Source: Salpingoeca rosetta
Taxonomy: Eukaryota > Opisthokonta > Choanoflagellata > Craspedida > Salpingoecidae
DNA: 44,783 bases
Assembly: GCF_000188695.1 (NCBI RefSeq)
Contig: NW_004754917.1
Span: forward strand, 689,432 to 734,214
Direction of reading: 5' to 3'
Part shown: positions 1 through 13,485 of the stretch, one piece after another
Numbering within the stretch: the first letter of the stretch is position 1
Layout: each line of letters begins with the position of its first letter
Notes under the pieces: generated by a model
The model's input: the letters and a program-made list of their open reading frames with translations, nothing else
Database searches by the model: none
Told to the model about the DNA's origin: nothing
Position numbers and translations under genes: made by a program

Positions 1-149
1 TGTATCTGTCTGTGTCGTGTCGTGTTGATGGCCCATGTTGAAGGCCATGTTGACTCACCATACACACACATACACACATACACACACATGCAATTCTGTC
101 ATCCCTTGCTGTTGTTTGTGTTGTGCCTGGTGACGTCCGGGTGTGTCAG

Positions 150-974
150 GCAAGCCGTCGTACATGAGCCGCCGTTTCAAGTCGGTCGACAAGGCCACCC
201 AGGTACATCTGATGCAAGGGGGGATACCTTGCCGTCGCACGTGCACTTAAACGTGAATGTGTGCATGTGCATGTGCATGTGTGTATTCGCTCACTCTTTC
301 ACGTACACACACACACACACACACATGCACACACATGCACACATGCACACACGCACACCAACCTTTATCGCTGCAGGGGTTTGCGGAGAAGTTTGAGAAG
401 CAAACCGGGTGGCCGTGGGCGGACGTGGACAACTTCCAGCACCAGCCCGGCCGCTACAACATGGTGGAGCTCGAGGGCCAGATGAGCGTCGAGGATGCGC
501 AGGCCAAGGTGGAGGAGGCGACAAAGACGGCCAAGTCCGCCAGCAAGCAGCCGGGCAGCGTGCCCAAGGACCTCACGTCCAAGGTAGCGCGGTGAAGCGT
601 GATGTGATGCGTATGTGTGATGTGGATGTGTGTGTAAATGTGTGTGTGTGTGTGTGTGTGTGATGTGATGCGTATGTGTGATGTGTGTGCGTGTGTGATG
701 TGTAAATGTGCGCGTGCGATGTGTGAGAGGGTAAGAGGTTGCGCGCGTGTGTGACGTGTACGTAGATCCGTCTTCTCCCTCATCTCATGTCCACTTCCTC
801 TTCCTCCCACACAACTGCTTCAATTGCTCCACAGCTCGCCCCCGAGGTGCAAGACTTTGTGAAGCTCATCTTTGACAAGGACATGATGCGACGGTCGATG
901 GCCGACGCCAACATTGATCTCAGCAAGATGCCGCTCGGCTCCCTCAGCCAGCGCCAGATGAAGCAGGTGCCGTA

Positions 975-1056
<82 letters not shown>

Positions 1057-2310
1057 GTGTGTGTTGTGGCGTGTTGCATTGTGCTGTGTGTATGTATGTC
1101 GTGCGTGTGCGCTTTTTCGACTGTGTGCTCTCGCTTGCATCCTTCCGCTTGTTGAATGGCCGCCTTTGGGAATGCGTTGTTGAGTTGGTGACTTGCACCC
1201 CTTCCTCCTTTCACCACGACCCCACCACGACACAATGCCTCCCCCTCCTCCCAACTTCAACAACAGGGCTACGGCATTTTGAAGGAGATTCTTGACATTC
1301 TCAACGGCACGCGGACGGTCCTGGACGAGAAGCACAAGTCGACGCTGCTGTTGGACGCGACCAACCGCTTCTACACCGCAATCCCTCACCAGTTCCCCAC
1401 ATTCCGCGCCCCGCCCGTCATCAGGTGCGAAGGGGAGAGACAAGGGAGGGGGAAATTGTTGGTTTGGAGCTTTGCGACGTGGAGAGATGCTCTCTCGACT
1501 GTCACTCACGGAAATGCCACACACACAATAATACACAAAATACACACATACACAACATACATACACACAAACACACACTTACACACACACATACACACAC
1601 ATACACACACATGCGCATACATACACACATATACACACATACACACACATGCGCACGTGTACCCTTGTTGTGTGCCAGCACGATGGAGATGCTGAAGCGG
1701 AAGTTGGACCTGATGGAGCAGCTGCTTGAGATCCAGCACGCCAACAAGCTCATCAAGGAGGGCGAGGAAGAGGTGGGCGTGAACCGCGTGGACGCAAACT
1801 ACTCGAAGCTCAAGTGCGATTTGCAGCCGGTGGACCAGTCGTCCGATGAAATGGAGATGTTGCGCAAGTACGTGCGCAACACGCACGCCAAGACGCACAG
1901 CCAGTACAAGCTGGAGGTGGAGTCCGCCTTCAAGGTGAAGAAGGAGGGCGAGGAGGACAAGTACAAGCCGTTTGCCGAGTACGACAACCGCCGCCTTCTC
2001 TGGCACGGTTCTCGCCTTACCAACTGGGTCGGCATCCTCTCCCAAGGTGCGCGCGATGATGGGATGCGTTGACGTTGTGTGTGTCTGTGTCTGTCTGTGT
2101 CTGTATGTGTGTGTGTATGTGTTTGTGATGTTGAGTTGTGGAAGTGAATTGCGCTTCAATGTTTGTCGCTCTCCGATGCTCCCTGTCTCTACGCATTTGC
2201 ACCTCATCCACTTTTTCATATCACTTCATGTCATTTCATGGTTAGGCCTTCGCATCGCTCCTCCAGAGGCCCCCGTCACGGGTTACGTGCGTACATATGC
2301 TCGCTTCTTC

Positions 2311-2383
<73 letters not shown>

Positions 2384-2786
2384 TTTGCATTTGTGTGAGT
2401 GTGTTGGCGTGTTGACACTCGTATGTATGCCCATTTCCATGCTCACGTGCTGCTTTGTCTGTGGGTGTGTGTGGGTGTGATTGCTCCGTGTGCGACTTTC
2501 TTTGCCGCATCGACGCCCGCGCCGCCATGCACAACAGAGTACGTTTTGCACTCCACCCAAAGCTGCTGCAATGCCGCGTTGCATCACATGCGTTGCTGCC
2601 CTGCATCATCGTGGTCGTTGTTTTCTTCTCAATCATCGCACCTACTCACGATGACGACTTTCACACACACACACACACATACACACACACATTCGCACTT
2701 CTCCACGTCTGCAGTGTTTGGCAAAGGTGAGCCGTTATGTTTCACGTGTTTTGCTGCCGATGATGTTTCTTTTTCCAGCATAACCG

Positions 2787-2831
<45 letters not shown>

Positions 2832-3101
2832 GCACCGCAAGCCATTGCTCCTCGCACAATCACCGCCACAACCATACCAACCTTACCAACAACAACCACG
2901 ACCACGACGACTGCGATGATGATCAGGCGTGTACTTTGCGTCCATGGTATCCAAGAGCGCCAACTACTGCTTCCCGAGCCGCAGCGACTCAACAGGCGTT
3001 CTCCTCCTCTGCGAAGTCGCTCTTGGCGACATGTACGAGAGGTGAGTTGACCCCGTCATCTTTGTTTTGCTGGTGTATTTGCATGCATGTGTGTATGCGC
3101 G

Positions 3102-3171
<70 letters not shown>

Positions 3172-3935
3172 TGTATGAGTGAGTTGAATCAACGCCACGA
3201 TGCACACCATTCCGTCACGACCACTGCCACATCCACCACCACCACCGCCACAACGTACCAGGCTCCATTCCGAATACACGGCTGCGGAGAGCTGCCAAGC
3301 CGCCGGGAAGGACAGCACGTGGGGCATCGGCAAGACCACCCCAGACCCCAAGGAAACAAGTCAGTGTGACGAGCTGCGCTGTATGAGCTGCTGATATGTT
3401 GTGCTGATGCGTGTTGATGTGTTGTGATGTGACTGCCATGTGGATGTGACTTCCAGCTGAAGGTGGACCGCCCTTCATTCACACACACATACACAAACAC
3501 ATACACCACCATCGCCCTCTTACCTCCATGCACCATTGCACGTGCAGTTGAGCTTGATGACGGCGTTTCTGTTCCGCTCGGCAAAGGCGTGTCCAACCCA
3601 AAGGCCAAGGGCGGCGCCCTTCTCTACGACGAGTTCATCGTGCGTCGTGTTTGTTGTTTGTTGTTTGTTGTTTGTTGTTTGTTGTTTGTTGTTTGTTGTT
3701 TGTTGTTTGTTGTTTGTTGTTTGTTGTTTGTTGTTTGTTGTGTGTTGTTGTCTGTGCACGCAACAGTCTCGTTCAACCACATCAATGATGCTGTGGTCCA
3801 CACAATCCTCTCCAACTCACTCCCCTACCCCCGCACTCCTCTCCATCTCCATCTCACTGCCGCCGCTGTTGCCAGGTGTACAACACGGCCCAGATCAAGA
3901 TGCGCTATGTCATCAAGATGAAGTTCAAGTACTGA
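150..3935 (+). CDS. PARP: Poly(ADP-ribose) polymerase, WGR/PARP1-2 type (5' end outside window)
   Basis: Transfers ADP-ribose from NAD+ to proteins, classically in nuclear DNA-break signalling. Exons: 150-202, 377-583, 835-966, 1267-1424, 1679-2046, 2246-2286, a probable single base at 2538, 2715-2726, 2927-3041, 3262-3359, 3548-3639, 3876-3935; all phases close. The first two exons encode the end of the WGR domain ([18 protein letters not shown]). The next two give the helical regulatory domain ([26 protein letters not shown]). The rest is the catalytic domain, with the H-Y-E triad in [19 protein letters not shown] and YDEFIVYN, and the signature [13 protein letters not shown]. The stop follows [12 protein letters not shown], as in PARP1/2. 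N-terminal exons lie upstream of the window, so PARP1 (zinc fingers) and PARP2 (none) cannot be separated. Introns are TG/CA-rich. Removing the single-base exon would shift the frame in the middle of the active site. Confidence 0.95.
978..1055 (+). repeat. (TG)n microsatellite, PARP intron
   Basis: An uninterrupted TG tract begins a few bases after the 5' splice site at 967. Comparable tracts in this gene are at 3105-3169 (TG) and 2316-2380 (CA). Confidence 0.97.
2538..2538 (+). other. Candidate one-nucleotide exon (AG-A-GT) in the PARP gene
   Basis: The exon ending at 2286 stops after the codons for Gly-Tyr. The exon at 2715-2726 starts with TG TTT GGC AAA G. The invariant PARP motif GYMFGKG needs exactly one A between them. 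The intron contains one place where an acceptor AG is followed by A and then a strong donor (ACAACAG, A, GTACGT). Using it restores the frame, with flanking introns of 251 and 176 bp. A one-base deletion error in the assembly is the main alternative. Confidence 0.5.
2715..2726 (+). other. 12-nt micro-exon of PARP
   Basis: The segment TGTTTGGCAAAG lies between an acceptor (GTCTGCAG) and a donor (GTGAGC). It encodes most of Met-Phe-Gly-Lys-Gly of the conserved PARP catalytic motif, which continues in the exon at 2927 ([15 protein letters not shown]). No longer exon is possible here because the flanking bases are clear splice signals. Confidence 0.85.
3649..3740 (+). repeat. Heptanucleotide tandem repeat (TTTGTTG)n in PARP intron
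   Basis: About 13 head-to-tail copies of the 7-mer TTTGTTG lie just after the donor at 3640, in the last PARP intron. It is unlike the dinucleotide tracts that dominate the other introns. Because 7 is not a multiple of 3, the repeat stays free of stops in several frames and produces spurious ORFs. Confidence 0.95.
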
Positions 3936-4182
3936 ACGAGCAACCCCGCATTGTTAGAGCCATGCCACACACGCTCATGTTGCCCTCCCCCCATATGCCA
4001 CCACCACTGTTCGCGTTGCTTTTCTCCCTCCTTGCACGTGTTTGGTGCTCACAACCGACACACATTCATGCACGTATGCGTTGACCATTGCTTCTTTCGT
4101 TTGTCCACCTCCCTCTCTCCTTTTCACTGAACACCCCACTCCCCCCCCCCAACCCGCTGGTTTCCCTGGTCCAAATTGTCAG

Positions 4183-4250
4183 GAGCACAACATGGCCCGT
4201 ATTGGGATGTGTCGCTTCGTGAAGATGAAGTGTCAAGTTCTGATCGAGGC
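4183..4250 (+). pseudogene. Decayed duplicate of the last PARP exon
   Basis: The sequence after an acceptor-like TTGTCAG aligns base for base with the terminal PARP exon at 3876-3935 and a few bases past it. The shared blocks include ACAACA-GGCCC, AAGATGAAGT and ATCGAG/AACGAG. Translation of the copy (EHNMARIGMCRFVKMK) can be matched to [16 protein letters not shown], but the stop codon and several conserved residues have changed. It is probably a relic of a local tandem duplication; an alternative last exon is less likely. Confidence 0.55.
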
Positions 4251-4971
4251 CTCACCGTTGCATGCATGCATGCACGATGGTGTTGCTCCCATGTACCACG
4301 ACCATGCGCCTTGCTGCCTTGCTGCCTTGCTGCCTTGCTCCCGCTCTTGCTTCCCGCTCTGCTTCTCCTCCTCTTGCATGTGCTTTGGTCCTTGTGATCA
4401 AGCGTACGTGCATGCGTTGAACCACAATCTGCCTTGCTTTTCTTCTCTTTTCCCGTCTGCTCTGATCGTTTCTTTGTTTGTTCGCTGAATGCAGCTCGTT
4501 GTCTCCCTTGTTCCCCTTTGTTTCCCTTTCCCTTCTTCATCTTCATCCGTTGGAACTGCCCCATAACCGCTGCGTAAGCGCCGTTGATCTCTCCCCCCCC
4601 CCTCTTCCATCACATCACCGCCTTCACAGCTCCGCTCCAATACACCGACAACATGACATGACATGACTGGACGTTCGTTTACTGCTTTGGTGTTGGCAGA
4701 AATCATACACACACGCACACAGATACGGTCATGGGGGTGGCGTGTGCCTGATGTAACAGCGTGGCACATGCCAGAACAGAATTGTTACGACGCAAACAAC
4801 AAGAAAAAAAAAGTGTCAGGGCTCGTTGGAACGACAGCTGCACGCGCCTTCCTGTTGCTTCCGTTAACGTCCACCACAAGCTATCCCCGCTTTAAACTCA
4901 ATCTCACACCGCAACGCACAAGACACACACACACACACATACACACACTCACTCACACACACACACACACA

Positions 4972-4973
<2 letters not shown>

Positions 4974-5049
<76 letters not shown>
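4974..5049 (+). repeat. (CT)n microsatellite
   Basis: A CT tract of roughly 75 bp, immediately preceded by a CA tract and followed by imperfect CTGTCT units. It lies about 170 bp beyond the stop codon of the minus-strand PPxY gene. Confidence 0.95.
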
Positions 5050-5052
<3 letters not shown>

Positions 5053-5219
5053 TCTGTCTCTCTCTCTGTCTCTCTCTGTCTTTCTCTCTCTCTCGCTCAA
5101 CACACATTGTTCGTCACACACTTTCCCTCCATCTCACACTTCCCCAAACGCACACGCACACGCACACATTTCTCACACTTCCCCAAACGCACACATCTCT
5201 CACACGCATCTCAAAGATG

Positions 5220-7867
<2,648 letters not shown>

Positions 7868-8153
7868 TGCTTCGTTGGGTGGGAGTGAAGAGAGGACGGT
7901 TCTGACGGTTCTGACGGTTGCTCCTTTCTTGTTTTGTTGCTGCTGCGGCTCGTTTGGCTGTTTGATTGGTTTGTGGGTTGGTAGGTTAGCTTAGGATGGC
8001 CTTCATGGACAAGGACACCTACAGCAACGACAACAGCAACAGCCACCACGGAAAACCAAAACATGCAGCAAGAAGCAAGCAAGAGGATAACGGTCAAAAC
8101 AAACGAGACAACAAACACAGCCAACATTGCCGGTGCTGGTGGTGTTGTGCTCC

Positions 8154-8204
<51 letters not shown>

Positions 8205-8850
8205 CCGCACGCAGGGGTTGACGTGCTCCTTGGTGGGATGGCGACAACAACACAACCAACACAACACGCACCTTCCGTCCGTTCAGCCAAGGTCGGTAAG
8301 CACAGCAAGACGAATGCAGCGAAGGACGAAAAATGCGATCGCCAAGTCAGGGCCGCGACACGACACCATATCGTGTAGCCAATATGAGCACCACTGTGGG
8401 TGCTGCTCCTCCTTCCCCCCCCCCCCCCCTTCCGCCCCCTTTGCGTGCTGTGGTGCCACAGTCTACTTCCTCCCTCTTGTCTCCTCACAAGTGTGCGAGT
8501 GTTATGGCTGGCCACGGTTTCGTGTGTGTGCGCGAGGGTTTATTGGGAGGGGGGGCATCGTGGTGCAAGCGAACCACACTCTATCTCGAGTCGCGAGGCA
8601 TGCATTCGTGATGTCAACACAAGACAAACCCCTACACGGTAGCGATTGTGCAGTCGCAGTCGGGGGGGGGGTGCGTGCAAAGCACGGCCAAGGATCCATG
8701 GCCACGGATTCCTGACAGCCTGCATCCTTGAGTAAGCGTTGTGCTGTTGGCGCTGATGTGCGCAGCTGAAAGGCGCTGTCGATGCACGCGGTCACAAGCT
8801 GGTGGTCGCGTTGAATGACGACTGCCACCAAGCAAGGTTCTCACGCAGCC
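7868..8850. other. Upstream region of the PPxY gene, no gene assigned
   Basis: Contains CA-repeat 8158-8202, a C-run at 8416-8428, and G-runs at 8550-8556 and 8661-8669. A 109-codon minus-strand ORF (8502-8831) has no recognisable domain, no splice context and no compositional support, so I do not call it. Confidence 0.5.
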
Positions 8851-9259
8851 TCAAGCCGGCACACTCAGATAACGATCAAGGCAGTCGTCTCTGTCCTCAA
8901 TGGGTGCACTTGGAACAAGGGGAAGGGCCGCGCCGTGGCTGCAGTGGTTGCAGTTGTTTGGGTTGATGCAGTTGCAATTGTTGCAGGTGCAATTGATGCA
9001 GTTGCAGGCAGCGTGTTCATACAGATGAACCATCCAGGTAGAAGTCGTGTTTTGGCTTCACTTAGCCTGCTGGTCGCTCAGGTCCGCAGGCGGTGGTGGA
9101 AGCAGTGGCACAGCGAGCGGCAGCTGCGGGACCGCGGAAATCGTGTCGGGGATGCTGGCTGTGCTTCCCACCGTTGGTCTGAGCGTCTTGAGGAGCGCGA
9201 TGGCCGCTGCCTTTGTTTCGGCCGCCGTGTTTGCACTCACTGGCTTCCCATTTCCGCCT

Positions 9260-9295
<36 letters not shown>

Positions 9296-9399
9296 GGCTG
9301 TTGATGCTGCTGTGGCTGCCGGTGGTGCTGGACAATGCCATCCCCATCATCGTCGTCGTCCTCCACCACCACAACACCATTGCGATCTCTGCCGGCCAT
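8851..9399 (-). CDS. Small acidic, Q-rich protein of unknown function
   Basis: Two exons, 9399-9062 and 8908-8851, joined through a good donor (CTAA, GTGAAG) and acceptor (TTCCAAG), give 131 residues. The start (MAGRDRNGVVVVEDDDDDGD) is followed by a Q/H-rich stretch with about 11 consecutive glutamines, an alanine/leucine helix-prone segment (TKAAAIALLKTLRP), a Pro-rich stretch (PLLPPPPADLSDQQ) and the end IEDRDDCLDRYLSVPA. The splice removes a stop that otherwise follows directly, which supports a real intron. I recognise no family. It is head-to-head with the secreted-protein gene starting at 9614, so about 215 bp probably serve as a shared promoter region. Further 5' exons cannot be excluded. 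Confidence 0.45.
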
Positions 9400-9613
9400 G
9401 TCGATTGTTATGCAAAATCATTCACAACATTTCTGACGGTTCGGAAGCACATGGGTGTGCTGCCTCCTCCTCCTCTCCCCCCCCCCCTCTCTCCCCCTCT
9501 CTATCTCTCTCCCCCTCTCTCTCCTTGTGTCTGCATCATGGCGCTAGGTGTGATGCACACGGCTCAGGGCCAAAGCATGGCTGCATTGACTGTGAACCGG
9601 TGCGACAAGAGAC
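9400..9613. promoter_or_regulatory. Inferred shared upstream region of two divergent genes
   Basis: The minus-strand gene starts at 9399 and the plus-strand gene at 9614. The interval contains a pyrimidine-rich CT/C tract (about 9463-9530). No TATA box or other core element stands out; the assignment rests only on the divergent arrangement. Confidence 0.3.
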
Positions 9614-10398
9614 ATGTGCGCGACGCGTGGTGGTCGCATGGTGTGGGTGCTTGTGGTGGTGGCGACGCTGACGCCGCCGCTGCTGCTGTTGTCCATGCTG
9701 CCGTTCCCGCCGGCGTGTGCCGAGCTACCACCGCTGGAAGAGGAGCCGGAGATGCCCGACTTCAACCTCGGCGACTTTGACACAAGGGTGCGCCTCCCCA
9801 TCCCGCAGTTTATCAAGGACGAGCTTCCACAAGACCTGCTGGACAAGCTCACAGACGAAGACATCCTCGCCATTTCATCGCGGCAACTGTGCGTGTCTGT
9901 GAATGTATGTATGTGTATGTGTGTGTGCGTCGGTGCGTGCGTGTATGTATCTGTGTGTATTTGTTTGCGTGTGTGTGTGTGTGTGTTTACATCTTTGCTC
10001 ACCCACGCACACCTCACGCTCACGTCAATGCACGCACACGCACACTTCCTCGCCCAGGGCGCGGACAAGTGGTATGGAAATGGTGCCACGCGACGGAAGA
10101 CAGGTGTGCATGCATGTGCGTTGGTGTGTGTGTGTGTGTGTGTGTAAATGTAGTGTACAGGTTGTTGCGTTGCTTTGGCTTTTCCAACTTCCTTGCAGAC
10201 ATGCACCCAAGCTCACGGAAGCCATTTCCACGCTGCGTGAACATGAACAAACCAACAGCGTCGGGAGTACAAGTTTGGCGAGTGCGAGACCATGGACATG
10301 AACAACGTGGACGACTGCGCCCAAGTCTGCATGCAGAGGGGCTACACCAGCGCAGCCTTTTACACCGCGTGCGTTTCTGTGTGTGTGTGCGTGCGTGC

Positions 10399-10487
<89 letters not shown>

Positions 10488-11195
10488 CGTTGGTGTGTGT
10501 TTGTGTGTGTGTGTGTGTGTGCTGTATTTTACTGTGCCTCACATGCAGTGCCCGGTTCGCTGTTTGCGTGTTTCCGCCAATGCAGGTCGCCGTTCAATGT
10601 GTGCACGTGTAGCGTGAGTCCTTCTGGGTATTCCACGCACTACTGCGGCCCACAGCTCATGGCGCTGTTCCGGCCAAAGGGGTTCCCCCGCAGCTTCTAC
10701 GGCCGATACATCAGGTGGGCGGAGGCAGCATGGTGGTTTGTATTTTGGGAAAGGGGGCGTGGTGTGGGGGTTTGATGCGTCATGGCTGTGTGCCGTCTGT
10801 CAGTATGGAGTGTGCCGCATCAGCAAAACTGTGATACACTCACTCACTCACTCTCACTCACTCACTCTTTCAGGACGAATGACGGGGCGCGGATTGCGGC
10901 GTCCGACATTCCCATGAGCGGGAGCGACTACAACGTGATGGACTTTGGCGCAGAGTGGCCCGCCAACATCTCGCTGGGAGACCACGGCTACCCCGTGTGG
11001 CCGAGCGAGGAAGAGCGCCTGGCGTTTATGGACGGCCTCAAGAACGGCAGCCCAGACGTCGTCGAGACCCCACCGCCACAAGCAGATGACGACGCTGCTG
11101 CTGGCGATGGTGGTGGTGGCGATGGTGGTGGTGGAGATGACGATGCTGTTACTGCTGCGGGAGATGACGATGCCAGTGCGACAGACGGAGGTTGA
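9614..11195 (+). CDS. Secreted Cys-rich protein with a WSC/PAN-like motif
   Basis: Exons 9614-9888, 10058-10103, 10259-10368, 10586-10714, 10874-11195; 293 residues, phases close. It starts with a signal sequence (MVWVLVVVATLTPPLLLLSM; the alternative start is the second Met at 9638). An acidic, proline-rich segment follows (LPPLEEEPEMPDFNLGDFD). The core holds spaced cysteines (KFGECETMDMNNVDDCAQVC, GYTSAAFY, NVCTCSV, THYCGP). The pattern 'DDCAQVCMQRGY..AAFY....CTC' resembles the WSC/PAN carbohydrate- or protein-binding modules of secreted and surface proteins, but the match is partial and the domain name is inference. The C-terminus is a low-complexity Asp/Gly/Ala tail ending in TDGG. No transmembrane anchor is visible after the signal peptide, so it is probably exported. 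Confidence 0.75.
10398..10484 (+). repeat. (TG)n microsatellite in intron
   Basis: TG tract beginning about 30 bp after the donor at 10369, in sense orientation for the plus-strand secreted-protein gene. Confidence 0.95.
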
Positions 11196-11219
11196 CCAGT
11201 GCGCTTCTGTGTGTGCGTG

Positions 11220-11257
<38 letters not shown>

Positions 11258-11739
11258 GTTGTGTGTGTGTGTGGTGTGTGTGTTGTGTGTTGTGTGTGGT
11301 GTGTGTGTGTGTTGTGTTTTGGTGTGTTCAAACTTTTTGCGGCAGACATTAAACACGAGTTTTTCCGAGAAGGGTTTAAAAAGGCAAAATCCAGCACTCA
11401 AGGCAGCGATCCGTGGCTCAAGGGTTATCGCAAGCTTCTGCAATCGAAAAGTGGATTCCCATCTTCTTTCCGCCCTCCCTTGAGCGATATTCGATCGCCC
11501 TTTTTTTTTTTTTTTTTTCTTCTTGCCTCACACGGCTGCATCATCCACCCACGCGCCACTCATTTGACACGCATCACACAAGCCACACGAGGAGTATGAC
11601 TCTGCGACTGGGGTGGGGTTCGTTTACTTCTTCAATACGGCAGTCGTTTTGTTTGTTTCACTTGCATGTTACAACTGCAGCATAAACACAACGCAGACAC
11701 GTACACACGCACACACAGACACAGACACACACACGCATA
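11196..11739. other. Intergenic region between convergent genes
   Basis: Lies between the stop of the secreted-protein gene and the stop of the PDZ gene. Contains imperfect TG/TTG repeats (11206-11320) and an 18-base T run (11502-11519). No coding signal recognised. Confidence 0.6.
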
Positions 11740-12288
11740 TCATGTGTGAAAGTGAGTGAGCGAGGTGCGGCGGCTGCGGCGGGAGTGAGAGGATGGCGGG
11801 GCGGAGTCAACGCTGGCCTCGGGAAAAATGACGCGGTAGTTGAGCTTGGATCGCGTGCTTGCAGGCACACGCTGCAGCACAAGCCGGATGACGGGTTCCC
11901 GCTCCGTCTCCTCTCGCAACCGCGCCAACGCCTGCTCCCGCGACAGCCCACACAGGCTCTCCTCGTTTGCCTAACCAGGCATGGTGTGCAACAAAGGGGG
12001 AGCAACATGTGAGGAGAGTCATGGAGAAGCTGTGGGCAGTATACTATGGACAGCACAACGGCGTTCATTGAACTTGACAATTCGAACATCAAGAGTTGTT
12101 CTTCGAGTCTCACACATGTTTCTGTATGCACATGAACACACACACATGAACACACACATGAACACACACACACAGACACATGAACACACAGACACGTGAA
12201 CACACATGAACACACACATGAACACACACATGAACACACACACGCATGAACACTCACACATGAACACACACACATGAACACACACATG

Positions 12289-12321
<33 letters not shown>

Positions 12322-12498
12322 TCAAGATGATGTCGCCTGGTTGAAGGATGGCGTGCTCGTCACTGGTGGTGGACGCACCCTGCCGTTGCCGCGCCACAAT
12401 GCACGCCACCCACGCCGGTGATCCAGGCAACACCTCCCTGCACAGCAGTCGAAGCACAGCAGGGTCAGAAAGAGCGTGCACACAGGTGCAAAACGGGA

Positions 12499-12544
<46 letters not shown>

Positions 12545-13369
12545 ATCATGGTTGTCGTTGTCTAACACCCAAACGCATGCCCACATGCACGCAACGCCAA
12601 ACGTACCGCACAACCACAGCGACTTTGGATGAATACGCCGACATGTTTGGTCGCTCCGCAGTGAGGATACCAAGTCGACCTGTGCAGAGGGCATCGAGGC
12701 CAAGAGAAGTGAGCATACAAACAAGTACAACGCTCACAGCACGAATGCACATGCAGACACACACAGACACACACACACGCACACATGCACAAAAGTGCAC
12801 AACACAACTCACCACACACTAACACACACAACACAACTCAACACAACTCACCACACCACAACACACACCACATCACACAAACACACACATGCATGCAGAA
12901 TCTCACCGCATGGCCCAAGCTCGAGTGTGACGGTGTAGGTGGAGGAGCCACGCTCGTGCACACTGCCTTGGTGGCTGAACTTCTTGGGTGACCGCCCGAG
13001 CGGCAGCAGCCGACTGTACCCTTTCATCATGGGCGCTGTTGTCAGAGGGGGGACGGCAGAAAATGAGAACAGCGTCACATAACGAACGTGGGGGGGGGGT
13101 TGAGATCATGCACACAAACCGACAGAGCAACCAAGCAAGCAAGTAAGCATCGATCTGTTTTTCTCGCACACAAACGCACACGCACACACACGCACACACA
13201 CACACACACACACTCTCTCTCTCTCTGTTTTGGCGGGAAAGCACGAAAGAACAAAAGGTGCGTGTTCGTGTCACCGTGTGGCGCTTGTTCGTGCCACCAT
13301 CCACATAATGTAACATCACGCCACACGCCAAACACACACAGCACACACACACAGCACACACACACACAC

Positions 13370-13415
<46 letters not shown>

Positions 13416-13485
13416 CCTGCTCACCTGGCTTGTCAGCTGCCGCGGATGGCGGCGATGGCGCCCCTTTGAACCCGACCTTGAACAT
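11740..13485 (-). CDS. PDZ-domain protein, 203 residues
   Basis: Minus-strand exons 13485-13425, 13035-12907, 12679-12607, 12437-12320, 11970-11740; phases close exactly. A short N-terminal region (MFKVGFKGAPSPPSAAADKP, then KGYSRLLPLGRSPKKF) precedes a single PDZ domain at about residues 50-150. Its start is YTVTLELGPCGRLGILTAE, with the RLGI carboxylate-binding loop. The middle is VLPGSPAWVACIVAR and the long-loop segment EHAILQPGDIILK; the end is ANEESLCGLSREQALARL, where the alpha-2 helix reads SREQALARL, and VIRLVLQRV. The tail is basic and serine-rich (SRRSRRTSLTHFHT). PDZ domains bind C-terminal tails of membrane proteins as cytoplasmic scaffolds; the partner is not evident. The residue after the alpha-2 start is Glu rather than the class I His, so ligand class is open. 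Confidence 0.85.

Larger units (their letters stand above)
3936..5219. other. Intergenic region between the PARP and PPxY-gene 3' ends
   Basis: Both flanking genes end here (convergent). The stretch holds the decayed PARP exon copy near 4183, short C-runs (4141-4150, 4595-4604), a triplicated TGCCTTGC unit near 4312-4340, and a CA tract running into a long CT tract (4974-5049). ORFs across the CT tract are pure SLSLSL or RERERE artefacts. I see no convincing gene. Confidence 0.7.

Noticed and set aside
978..1055. Many ORFs made of CVCVCV, HTHTHT or SLSLSL strings
   Set aside because: Dinucleotide microsatellites are free of stops in several frames; they are intronic in the gene models.
8502..8831. 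109-codon minus-strand ORF upstream of the PPxY gene
   Set aside because: No domain, no neighbouring exon that joins, and ordinary length for chance in this GC range.
12121..12320. ACACATGAAC repeats resembling a spaced-repeat array
   Set aside because: Irregular CA/ATGAAC microsatellite without unique spacers, in an intron of a eukaryotic gene; not a CRISPR array.
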